A model generated the notes under the pieces. The model did no database searches. It was not told the origin of the DNA and saw only the letters and a list, made by a program, of their open reading frames with translations. This document shows, piece after piece, positions 43,960 through 55,281 of a stretch of 64,000 nt of DNA. This DNA is from Maniola hyperantus (taxonomy: Eukaryota; Arthropoda; Insecta; Lepidoptera; Nymphalidae). The position numbers were made by a program, and so were the translations under genes. The DNA lies in NCBI RefSeq assembly GCF_902806685.2, contig NC_048539.1:260501-324500 (forward strand), written 5' to 3'. The stretch's first letter is position 1; each line of letters begins with the position of its first letter.

Positions 43960-44140
43960 ACCTCAATCAATCAATTGGCCTGTTTGCGTCCACTGCTGGA
44001 CAATCGACATTGGCCTTCCCACCACATACGATCCTCCGCCTTCCTCATCCACCCACTTCCCGCTACCTTCTTAAGGTCGTCAGTCCAGCGGGTTGGAGGT
44101 CGTCCCACACTGCGCTTGCTGATGCGCGGTCTCTACTCCT
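43960..44140 (-). mobile_element. RTE-like LINE C-terminal fragment
   Basis: Minus strand reads VGRPPTRWTDDLKKVAG, a hallmark near the end of RTE-type ORFs. Similar decayed pieces at 25640-25850 and 46770-46960. Confidence 0.7.
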
Positions 44141-44173
44141 ACCTATCATAGTTATTTTATTTTTTATTATTTA

Positions 44174-44485
44174 GGCTGTGATAGCCTAGTGGTTAGGACG
44201 TCCGCCTTCTAATCGGAGGTCGGGACTTCGATCCCGATTCGACCTCTAGCTTTTTTTGTGTTTTAATTAATTTAATATATCACTTGCTTTAACGGTGAAG
44301 GAAAACATCGTGAGGAAACCTGCATCCCTGAGAGTTCTCCATAATGTTCTCAAAGGTGTGTGAAGTCTAACAATCCGCACATGGCCAGCGTAGTAGACTA
44401 TGGCTAAAACCCTTTTCACTCTGAGAGGAGACACGTGCTCTGTAGTCAGCCGGCGATGGGTTGATCATGATGATCATGATGAATG
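44174..44485 (+). mobile_element. SINE B, near-complete
   Basis: Head GCCTAGTGGTTAGGACGTCC through to GGTTGATCATGATGATCATG. A 3' part of another copy is at 45772-45912. Confidence 0.85.
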
Positions 44486-45143
44486 TTCTCTTAGAGGTGC
44501 GTTCCTGGGATCGAACCTCCGACCTCCCGAATTGGAGACGGCCCGCCAGTTTTTGTAGCGCTTGGCATTTTTAATTTAGTGGGCATTTAGTACGAAATAA
44601 AAAGCATTTTAAAAATATAGTGCCCACATAATTACTAATGCATGAATTTAGTTAGCTAGGTAGGTACCTACTTAGTTTTCCATTTACAATTCTGTGCCCA
44701 TATCTAGGCTAACTGATTTACCTTATTACCCTCATGATTCCTGATAGACATAGGCAAAGGCATACTTTATTAATCAGTTACCAGCTAGTAAAATCAAAAC
44801 CAAAATATGATGTCCATAATTTTGTACGGAACCCTAAAAGAGCGAGGCTCGACCCGCTCTTGACCGGTTTTTTTTTTCAAGTTACGCGATATTGACAGTC
44901 AATACGGTAGTAGTTAGTACATAATAATTCAATGGTCAAAACAAGTCAGTTTGGCAGTCATAACCGCGAGGCGTGCGCGAACTGACTCCCTTTGAAAAAG
45001 GACCCCGGATGGGTTCGAAACTAGTCGGGCTAACGTCGACTAAACACGTGAGTAAAGCCGGGTGTGAGATATGTAGGTATAATGGAAATCACTAACGATA
45101 GTTTAAACGTTAAAATAATAATAAGCTCTAGTATATTTTACGA

Positions 45144-45320
45144 CTAGCTGATCCCCGCGGCTTCGCCCACTTGTATACATATAATATAGCCTATGTCACT
45201 CAGGAATAATGTAGCTTTCTATTGGTGAAAGAATTTTCAAAATCGGTTCGGTAGTTCCAGAGATTACCCCCTACAAACAAACTTAACGACATTACCTCTT
45301 TATAATATTAGTATAGATAG
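45144..45320 (-). mobile_element. Helitron-like element, second subfamily
   Basis: GACTAGCTGATCCCCGCGGC at the left (minus 3' end) and TTTATAATATTAGTATAGAT at the right. A remnant is at 16990-17150. Confidence 0.6.
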
Positions 45321-47095
45321 TATAGATTATTATGTAAGTAAAAAGCTGACAATATCCTGTTGTAACTTAGAGAGCAGTCATCATAAGCAAGGAAATTCCC
45401 CGCAGTCGCAACATCGAGAAATCGCGCTTGTTTACGTCGCGCGCCGTGCGCCGGCGCGCCCACTTTCTCCACTCTTGCGCAACTTCGCACTGTCACAGCC
45501 GTGACCTCGCGACCCCGTGCGTGGGTGACATAAACATCCCTAACGATCATTCCTAGAGAAGCTTCAAGAGTTCTAATTATTGGTACCGATTTAGTTCAGT
45601 TTGTTACAAAACAACATTTGTACCTACCTATTGTATAAAATTGTTTCTGCCATTAGATACCTTATAGGAATACTTGTAAATTGAAATAATAAAATATTAC
45701 TTAAATAAATTTAATTTGAAAACAATATTAGTATTAAATTAGTATATTACTTACGTAAGTAGTACTTTGATGTTCTCAAAGGTGTGTGAAGTCTAACAAT
45801 CCGCACATGGCCAGCGTGGTAGACTGTGGCCAAATCCCTTCTCACTCTGAGAGGAGACCCGTGTAGTGAGCCGGCGGCGATGGGTTGATCATGATGATGA
45901 TGATGATGAAGTAGTACACGTCCTGCCTAAAATACACGCAAAACCTCATTATGTAGTGCTTAGAATTTGGTAAGTACCTACCTAGTCATTATGTTCTGTG
46001 GTGCAGCGCGCGATAGCTCGCAAACTGTAGATGTGGTAGGTATCAGGTTCTAATCCTATCCTAGCAAACATATAAAACGTATTAAACTATTATACCTACC
46101 TACCTACTAGTTAATAGGAACTTATTTATTTTTAACATCTTTGTATCCTAAACAATTTAGAAAAAAGATTCAACAAAGCTTCCTAAATGCTTTGAATTCC
46201 TTTAATTTTTACTGCAAATACCTAGGTTGATGATATTGAATTGACTAGGGTAGTTAATTTTTCCATTGCCATCAATATTTACATCGACGTACCTACACAT
46301 AATACATAGCTATACATGATATACTTACATAGGTAATAGTTACATTAAAAGTGAAAACGGCAATAAATAGGGTAATTGAAACGGTTATGATCGGGTGTTA
46401 CGTGACACAGATTTGCGAGCCGAATCCGCGCAGCTATTGTTGTTAGTCGGACGTGCGATCAATGATTCAACGCTTGTTATGAAACCAGCGCGGCAGCGGA
46501 TGAATGGACCGAAGTAGCCCAAGTACATCATTGAGCAGTTAGCGCATTGTTGCACGTGGACGTTTTGTAATGTCTTGTTTTCGATTGCATAACTTAAGAG
46601 GTTCCTTACCTTATTGTAAATTGGTCACCACACACCGAAGTGATATCAACACACCCAGCAAAACCTGATCTATTTGTAACGGTTTTCTCTTCAAATGACG
46701 GCCGTAGTATGTTCGAAATCTGAATGACTGGCTAGAAATAAGCAGAAACATAACAACAACATTATTCCATCCATCAATCAGCCTGTAGGTGGGTAGGTAC
46801 GCAGCGCAGGTACGCACTGCTGGATAACTAATTCTAAGCTCTCTTCTAGCTATCTAAGCTAGCTATTTCCACTTCCCACCACCTTTTTTTTCGTCGGTTG
46901 GTCTAGCAGCGGGCTGGAGGTCGTTATACACTGCGCTTACCGATACACTTAGTACGATCTCCACTCTTCAATTTTCCTCGTTTTTCTCAGAGAAATGCAC
47001 GAAAATTCATCTTTCCAAAATTACCAAAATTCTTACCAAAATTATTTTCAATTCGGCAGTTAGTATATAGGTAAAATTCCACTCGCTATTTCCAG

Positions 47096-50065
47096 ATGTC
47101 AATCCTCCTGCTCGCAGTGGCCCTGCTGGCGGGCAGCGTGAACTCCTCTAACTCCACCATATCTGATGGAGGGGAGGTGTGCGAGTCCTCCTCGGCCGGC
47201 TTGTGGAGCAGCGCGCTGGAAGACTGGGCCACTTCCACGCTCGTCCAGTCGGGTAGACATGGTATTGCATTTGCTTTTTATTTTGTCTTAGCTACCTACC
47301 TTTGTAGATACCGAAGGCGAACTTAAGATGATACCCATCTTCAGCTGCGGGTATAGTATGCGACAAGTTAAGATGGCAATCGGGGTATGATCGGCGGGGG
47401 GACATCCCGCACACCCGCACGTCACGGCTGTGTGGGTGTGCGGGGCATTACCCTCCCCGATTGCCATGTCGACGTGTCGTCGAATATACCCAGTAATTAT
47501 TGCTGTTGCACTTTGATGCTGTATTTTCTCTAAACGGACTCACTTTGTTTCGAAGATAATTTGATGAATGTGACAGAGTGGCAGAGGCTTGATCTATCAG
47601 AAGAACAACAACAGTTGCCCTGAACTTGAATGCTATTCCATTATTCAGGTTTAAGTCATTGAAAGCAGGTGGTGGTGGATAAAGTGACCAAAAAACTTAT
47701 CGGCCTGACGACTTCCTTCTTCTCCAAATTCCCAGACATATATTTTGTGCTCTAGATTACCTATAATCCGCGACAGGTCGAGATGGCAATCGGGGAGGGA
47801 ACACCCCGCACAGCCCCCGCGCTATACCGGTGCGGGCGAGCGCGGGTGACGTGCGGGTGTGCGGCGCGTCCCGTCGCCTCATACCCCGGTTGCCATCTCG
47901 ACCTATGTTGCGTACTAGGTATACCTACAGTCTATTTAAGTATATTATTTTGAATTAATATTTCAGGTCGAGTCATGGCACTACCTTCAACAAAGGGCTA
48001 CTACGTAGCAGAACGATACGACACCCCGTACCTGTCCCCTCCACCCCCGTACCCTTCCCAACACATACCCACCCAGGGACACGCGCAACCACCCCCCTCA
48101 CCAGGGTACATACCACAATCACAGAACCATCCACCTTCCTCATCAGGGTATATACAACAATCACAAAACCATCCACCCTCCTCCCCAGGATATATTCCTC
48201 AGAACCATCCCCCTTCGTCACCAGGCCACATTTCCCATGGACCCATGCACAACATGCCTCCTCATGGAATGCACGTGCCTCAGGGATATAAGGAGTGGGA
48301 AGGAACTCCTCAGTCGGGAGGAGGGAAGATTGTCAACCGACCTACAAAGCCTTACAAGGACAAATTCAAGCCGAGTTATGTAAGTACATTGAAAACGCAA
48401 AAGGTAACGCATAATTTTTATGCAAATTGTACGATATCACATGACGGCTCCCGGTATTGATTAGGTATATGACACGTTGCACATAAAGCTACTCATACTC
48501 GTATATTTTTCTCTTCCAACAAAATATACGCAATCACCGATACGGGTAGGTTTTGAACCACTTTTGAACCCTAGTCACTACTTACGACTTACAATTTCAG
48601 TCCAGTTGAACTCTTGAGTCAATTTTTAATATTTTTTCTGGTACAAAGAAATTTTGCCAATAAGTTAAAAATCGTAAACATCGCAAACAAGTCCGTCATT
48701 ACGTAATTTTTGCAAACGACTAGGCGTAGGCACCCAAGCTAAATGCTTCATTGATTGGCAAGGTCTTTGCCAAATAATGAAGCATTGCATGTTGAACACC
48801 TTATAACTTTCCAGCCACCTCCTCAGCAAGAGCAGCAGCACCGTCCAGGCGCCAACTCCATCGACCGCGTGGACGATCCTCCACGCAAGCAGGTGACGGA
48901 GACGGACCTGTACCTGCTCAGCGCCATCGAGAAGCTGGTGTACAGGGTCGACCACATGGAGAAACGGCTGCGGAAGATGGAGGAGGGGGTCCACTACTTG
49001 TTGGCTGGGGTAGAGTCCAAACCAGGTAATTGCTGTTCTAAATATGAAGGTTTCTTCTTTTCTGTAAACATGTTCTCGTCTCTCGATACGTATATGGCAT
49101 ATTTTGACAGGCCCTAATGGAGTTCTGCGTTGTCCCCATTATTTTGTGGATAGTTCAAGGATAAACCAATTCTCTAATTGACGGTTCTTGCTAAAAATGT
49201 GTTGATATCTTAGCCAGTAACAGAAGAGTCAGGTGAATAGGATTCCGATTGTCATACCTACCTAATTCATTGCATCTAAGGACCGAAGAAAATAATTGGT
49301 ACCTACGTTTTGGCTTGTGATGCAATCTAAATCACTTTCATTGCTGGTGTCAGAACTCAGAAGTAAAACAAAATCATTATCATTGCAGACCCTTGCCCCA
49401 AGAACTACACCCGCGTGGGTGACACGTGCTACTCGTGGTCCGAGGTCGCCTTGGACTGGAAGGGCGCATCGGTCGCCTGTCGCAAGGCGCGCGCGGCGCT
49501 GCTAGAACTGACTGACGACGCGCAGCGGAAGACCCTGTACTCCAGGCTGCTGTCTGATAAGCAGCTCAGAGGTGAGTCACCTACCCTTCTTGCCCCAATA
49601 ATACGATGGGTAATAGGAACATAATTGCGAGTGATCTAGTCAAACCTATACCGAAGAAACTGCTGTCTCAGCGGCTGTCTGCATAAAAATTCATACAAAC
49701 TCCAATTTTCAGGTAACGACTTCTGGACGGGCGGTTTGAACCCCGGTCTGCTCTGGATCTGGTCGCACTCGGCCAAGCCGGTGGAGCCCAACGCCACCAA
49801 CTCCACCAGCATAGCGGGCGACGGCCGCTGCCTCGCGCTGGTGTCAGATCCTACCAGGAACACATACGTGTACAGAGGGCAGGACTGCGCGGTGCCGCAC
49901 CGGTACATCTGCCAAAAGGAGGACAGCAAGGAGAAACTCGGGAATGAGATCGAGAGGGTGGCGCGGAAACTCAAGCATGAGAGGAGGAGATCCAAGTTGC
50001 TGTGGGATGATGATATGCAACCGGGCAGTTTCTCCGTACTAGGAATATCTGCGAACACTAATTAG
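47096..50065 (+). CDS. Secreted C-type lectin domain protein with proline-rich repeats
   Basis: Five exons, phases consistent: 47096-47261, 47967-48379, 48815-49025, 49389-49571, 49713-50065 (TAG), giving 441 residues. Residues 1-17 are a signal peptide (MSILLLAVALLAGSVNS). Residues about 66-150 are Pro/Ser/Gln/Tyr-rich with near-repeats of SQNHPPSSPGYIPQ. Residues about 222-255 (SAIEKLVYRVDHMEKRLRKM) look like a coiled coil and may drive oligomerisation. The C-type lectin domain spans about 264-392, with the six cysteines of a long-form domain (266, 277, 294, 364, 383, 391), FWTGG and LLWIW. EPN occurs at 349-351 but no WND triplet is visible, so calcium-dependent sugar binding is doubtful. 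The tail is charged (KLKHERRRSK). The ATG directly follows a TTTCCAG acceptor, so a 5' noncoding exon is likely upstream. Exon 1 could also end at 47252 in the same phase. Confidence 0.88.
47352..47925. mobile_element. Two GC-rich palindromic MITEs in one lectin intron
   Basis: Copies at 47352-47490 and 47767-47925, both inside the 705-bp intron 1 of the lectin gene, each with GGCAATCGGGG and its complement at the ends. Confidence 0.8.
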
Positions 50066-50556
50066 AACTCTTCCAAATATCTGATAAAATTCAGCCATTT
50101 TCGTGTGAAATAGGTGACAAGGACTGTGCGGTGCAAGGAATAGTTTTGCAATTTTCACAAAATGTAGGTACATATTGGTATGGAGTGTAATATTCGCTTT
50201 GTATACTTTTGCAATGAGCTTTTTACACCTTAAACCGTTTTCTGTTAGGAAAAGTGCAAAGGTTTTTTTTTTAATTATATTCATGTTTTATGAAATTTGT
50301 GTGGTGAACCTTATGGTTTAATTTTATAAGACTGATATTTAAATCAATTTACATCCATGTTTAAATTAGGTAATAGGCCGTACAAAATGAGAACTCACTC
50401 ACCATTTTAACTCTGTGTCAACTGTCATCGTTCACCGTTCACCTTAAAAATAACGACTGAAATCGTACTTGTGAAACTTGACACAAAGTTAAAATGACGA
50501 GTGAGATCTCAAAATGTACGCATTGTAAGTACCTATTTATGTATGAGATGCAACCA

Positions 50557-50562
50557 AATAAA
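50557..50562 (+). terminator. Possible poly(A) signal of the lectin gene
   Basis: AATAAA about 490 bp after the stop codon, just after a short inverted-repeat element at 50381-50530. If used, that element is part of the 3' UTR. Confidence 0.4.
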
Positions 50563-51954
50563 AGACTCGAGTTTCTCGTAAATCTTATATTCTAGAATAT
50601 TTACAATGTTTCATGTAGAATAGCAACAAAATAACTTATTTAAATAAATATTTATAAACAATCAGACCTGCACTGTTTTATTTATTTATAGTACATATCC
50701 TTTCCATCTTGGCTTACAATTTTCTTGTTGCGACTTTATGTCTACAACTCTACATACTAGAGTCCCTCTCAGTATTATTATTTCTTCTTCTTCTTATTAT
50801 TATTATTATTTCTTTATTTATTTATATGCCTAATGTTTGAGATTTAGTCCATTACAACAGATATGGACTTTAATATTATATTTACAAATTACAATATTTC
50901 TGTAAAACAGGTACAGAAAATTGTAACCAAGATTTCACAAATTGTAATAAACTCGTAAAACTCCGAGTAAAAGAAATGCAGTATCGTTCAAGTTCAACCT
51001 AACCTATAGGACGCGACAGGTTGAAGTGGCAGCCCCCGCGCTAACCCGGTGCGGGCGAGCGCGGGTGACGTGCGGGAGTGCGGGGCGTCTCCCCGCCTCA
51101 TACCCCGATTGCCACGTCAACCTGTCGCGGACTATACATGTGCAGTCTTTCTTGTTGGTAGATACTCAAACAATGCTTGGACATACTCAAAGGTAGGGAA
51201 AACAAATAAGTTAAATTATGTCAATATTAGTACTAACTCTCAAATTATGAATTTAATATTGTTATTTGCAGAAAAAGTTATACCGACACTAAGGCTGAGA
51301 TCTATAGAGTGCACTTTGACTTTGCTCAGACTTAAAACTGAGTTGAAACGAGACAGATTTATGTGAGAGATATAGCTCTGTCTCGTTTTAACTCTGTCTG
51401 TTCTTAAGTCCAAGCTAAGTCAGAGTCTATAGATTTCACCCCAACTGTTTTCAATAAATCGGCAAACGAAGTCGCGGGCACCAACAAGTGTCTATTTCAG
51501 TTTTGCACAACCAATATTTTTTGGTTAATATCTTTTGTGAACAAATGATTCACATAAACTCTGCAATAAATATAATTATTAACATATAACCGAATTATTA
51601 TGTTGTAACTTGTAGCAAGACTAGCAATCCGTGATTTGTAACTGGCAACATTTGTAAAGCGAATAAAATAATATATGTACTAGATAGCCCACAAATTGCT
51701 ATTGCGCTGGAACCATGTCTCATTAACATCGAAATGACGTCATTTTGACGTCATTTGACGTATATTTAAGTAAAAATATACCATCAGCTCGAAACTTCAG
51801 TCATCAGCTGACGTCACTAAAATGGCGGCCACGTGCATTAGCAATTTGCGGGACTTATACATACTATGTGTTGTATAAAACCCTCCAGCTTTAATTCATT
51901 TACAATTTATACAATAGAAACTGGAACATTGTGACGGAATTATATTATTATTGG

Positions 51955-52232
51955 CGCCGATTCTGTTGTTTTTCTCTAAACTAAATATAGAGTATCTGCA
52001 TCTCTTTCTTTTTAATATTGATAAAAAAGGACGGAATATGAATTTTACATTTAGACTCAAAATTTTATTGCACGCTACAAATTTTGAACAATAGGCTCGC
52101 GACTGGCAGCTAAAGTCAAAGTAAATTAAATTTAAAACTGTCAAACTGTCTGTCCTTTTCATATTACATTAGTAAGAAGATAATGCGAATACTCTAAAAT
52201 TAAGTTGTGCTCAGAATCAGTACCATTGTAAA
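51955..52232 (+). mobile_element. Short element K, uninterrupted
   Basis: From GCCGATTCTGTTG to GTGCTCAGAATCAGTACC, with short inverted ends. The reference for the interrupted copy at 54349-54791. Confidence 0.7.
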
Positions 52233-53147
52233 GCTAAAGTCCGTTTCGGGTTTAAATGGAAAATATGATAAATCTTAATATGCGATCAAAATAAGAATAG
52301 GAATATCTTTTCGACATATTGTGAAGTGGTCAATACATTTTAATCTTTATATTTAAAATTCGGACTGACTGACTTATATATCAACGCACTGCCTAAACCG
52401 CTAGTCCTAGAGACATGAAATTTGGAGAGTGTTCTTTGTAAAGAGTAGGTATCCACTAAGAAAGGATTTTTCGAAATTCCAACTCTAAGTGGGTTAAATT
52501 GGGGTTTGAAATTAATATAATCCACGCGGACGAAGTCGCGAGCATAAGCTAGTTCAATAATAATCATCATCAACCTATGCTCCTGAAAAAAAAGCATAAT
52601 TCACAATCGAAGATTATGTACTTAAATGATAAAAGAGCGTGGATTTGACTCGCAGGCTGCAGCTCGCTGCAGTTACTTTTATACACTGCATAATTCAGGA
52701 ATTTTTATTACATATGGAATCATTGCAAAGAGCAACCGCCGAGTTTCTTGCTGGTTTTCCTCGGTATAGGAAAGGCCTTCCCGAGCCCCAAAACAGGAGT
52801 CTGAAGTCATCGTTCCTATTCATATTTTAATCATATTGTCTATGTGTTATCTTAATAATTTTCTGAGAAAAAAAAGCGCGTATTTTGTACTTAGATTAGA
52901 GAAGTGATATTAAAAGAAATGTAATTTGAATTAAATTATTATTAATAAATAAATAAACAATCCGAAAGTTAAACAAAATTGTTATTATGGCAACTTGCAC
53001 AGCAAGCAACATTTTGTTATATTATTGTTATTTTGTAACCGACTTCAAAAAAGGAGGAGGCTCTCAATTCGTCGGAATCCTTTTTTAAATTAGTTTTAAT
53101 ACAGTGTTTTTTAAAGTACAGTGCTACGTTTTATTTATTTATTATTT

Positions 53148-53412
53148 GACTTTTCTAAGGTTTCGTACCAAAGATGCCAACAGGATTGTATTACTAAGCC
53201 GCCGCTGTCCGTTCGTCTGTGTGTCAGCGGGCTGTATCTCACGAACCGTAATAGGTAGAGAGTTGATATTTTCATAGTTCACATCTAATCTAATGCCGCT
53301 ATAACATAAAAAACTTCAAAATGGCGGCCATGCGAATTTTTTAAAAAATATTTCTTGTACGATGATACGGAACCCTTCGTGTGTGAGTCCAACTCGCACT
53401 TGACCGGTTTCA
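53148..53412 (-). mobile_element. Dispersed repeat sharing its end with repeat C
   Basis: Contains CTGTCCGTTCGTCTGTGTGT and ends GAGTCCAACTCGCACTTGAC CGGTTT, the repeat C terminus on the minus strand. Confidence 0.55.
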
Positions 53413-53907
53413 TACAGTAATTATTATGTTCTAAGATCGCAGAATACTTCGATATGTTTTACATGAATTCGCAATGAAGTAGGTTGTTTCTATATGCACA
53501 TTTTTTAGCATTTAGCGCGCTTATAATGCGTACAAAATGAGTTCTCACGCGCCATTTTAACTCTATGTGTCAACTGTCATGTCAAAAGTACGATTAGTCC
53601 TAGGTCGATTTCGTAAAACCTGCATCAATCATTATTACAATCTTAATTGTTGTAATTGGCTCAATTTATGCGATTCTTTGCATTGTAGCCAATAATGAGC
53701 GAGCGTCAACCAATCAGACAACCATGATGACACATTAAAATGGCGTGTGAGAACTCATTTTGTATGGACTATTTTTTTTTTCAAAGCGATCGACATGGGC
53801 CTAGAGTATTTCAGGGCGTTAGTTAGTGCTTTGACTTACGACCGTAGTCCAGCAAGGATCTTCTGGTTTCAGTCTATCCCCAAACTGTTGAACTGTTGGG
53901 GCAAAAA

Positions 53908-54125
53908 TCCATACTAATATTATAAATGCGAAAGTGTGTCTGTCTGTCTGTCTGCTAGCCGTTCACGGCCCATTTGTTCAACCGATTTTGACAAAATTTG
54001 GTACAGCGATAGCTTGCATCTCGGGGAAGGACATAGGCTACTTTTTATCCCGGAAAATCAAAGAGTTCCCACGGGATTTAAAAAAACCATGATTCCACGC
54101 GGACGAAGTCGCGGGCATCTGCTAG
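53908..54125 (+). mobile_element. Helitron-like element, complete-looking
   Basis: Starts TCCATACTAATATTATAAAT after an A, contains (GTCT)n, and ends GGGCATCTGCTAG before a T. TC/CTAG termini between A and T are the Helitron signature; no protein is encoded. Confidence 0.85.
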
Positions 54126-54348
54126 TTCCTTAATAACTCCGTGTAAAAGTTTCTGTACAATATTTACACATTATTATGCTACGCGGAAACGCCCGAAGTC
54201 ACTAGGACTCCAGTGGTGTCGCAACCAGGTCACGCTACCAGTAAATTGGTTGCAATCGAGCGGACACCAGCTGCAGCGGGGTGACTCAGTGACTCAGACA
54301 CCCGCTATAGCCACCAAGCTTATTTGACATTGGTTAGTTCTACACAGA

Positions 54349-54791
54349 CGCCGATTCTGTCTTTCTCTAAACTAAATTTAGAGTATCTGCATCTTTTTCT
54401 TTTTAATATTGCTAAAAAAGGACGGAACACGAATTTTATAAGAAGAAGAGACTAAATTTTAGTGCACGCTACAAATTTAAACAGTAGGGTCGCGACTGTG
54501 CGCTAAAGTCACGCGGTTTGACAGCTATAAATTAAATTTAAAACTGTCTGTCCTTTTCACATTGTGGCTAATTCCGTTGTACACAATCTCTAAACTAAAC
54601 TAAAATGGCACGTCTAAATCTATTGCTATCCCTTTCATAATGTTGCTTGCGGAAAAGGAGAGCACTAGATTTAGACCTATTAATTTAGTTTAGTTTAGAG
54701 ATTGTGTACTAGAGAATCGGCCCCATTACATTAGTAAGAAGAGAATGCGAATACTCTAAAATTAAGTTGTGCTCAGAATCAGTACCATTGC
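54349..54791 (+). mobile_element. Short element K interrupted by element J
   Basis: Matches 51955-52232 up to CTGTCCTTTTCACATT at 54566 and again from ACATTAGTAAGAAGA at about 54728. The insert 54567-54723 is an inverted copy of the element at 657-835. Confidence 0.8.
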
Positions 54792-54887
54792 TGCTTCACT
54801 GAGAGATGTTAAAATATTTTTGTAAAAAAACCTTCGATGGATTAAAAACAAATGTCAAATGAGTTCAATGGCTATCATTCAGTTTTA

Positions 54888-55190
54888 CACACTGAGTTAC
54901 GCGGTGTCCTGCGCGAGCGACGAATACTACGCGACGCGACGCTGCGAACGCGACGAACGCGACGAACGCGACGAACGCGATCAACTCAACGGCATACCGT
55001 GCTTGCAGTCTGCGGCGAAACGCGACGTAACGCGTACTTGTTTTTAAAAACTGTACTGTACTTCTCCATGACTCAAGAAATAATGACCAAAATCACGTAG
55101 GACATTTGTCGCGTGTAGCATCGCATCGCATTACGTCGCGTCGTGTCGCGTCGTATTCGTCGCTCACATAGGACACCCCGTTAGCGAATC
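54888..55190. mobile_element. CpG-rich inverted-repeat element with CGACGAACG units
   Basis: GTGTCCTGCGCGAGCGACGA and TACGCGACGCGACG at the left face TCGTCGCTCACATAGGACAC and their partners at the right. The interior has four CGACGAACG-like units. It ends 92 bp beyond the DNAJC3 stop codon. Confidence 0.7.
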
Positions 55191-55281
55191 ACCCCGCTGT
55201 CCTAGTGAGATAGGAACATTTGTATCTAAACGATCCCCTACCACTATGCGATGTATGGTAGGGGTCGCGACCCTCGTGAAG

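Larger units (their letters stand above)
41536..47095. other. Intergenic: cadherin 3' flank and lectin 5' flank
   Basis: Contains the cadherin 3' UTR, SINE B copies, Helitron-like elements and LINE tails. CpG-rich patches at 43500-43720, 45400-45530 and 46390-46500 could be promoter or noncoding-exon candidates for the lectin gene, but I cannot choose between them. Confidence 0.5.
50066..55281. other. Intergenic between lectin and DNAJC3 3' ends
   Basis: The convergent 3' ends are separated by 5.2 kb of short elements (50381-50530, 51008-51136, 51955-52232, 52350-52556, 53148-53412, 53525-53772, 53908-54125, 54349-54791, 54888-55190). No gene seen. Confidence 0.6.

Noticed and set aside
45308..45550. 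80-residue minus-strand open frame in a CpG-rich patch
   Set aside because: Arg/Ala-rich composition follows from CpG content; a promoter-like patch is as likely, and no splice partners are seen.
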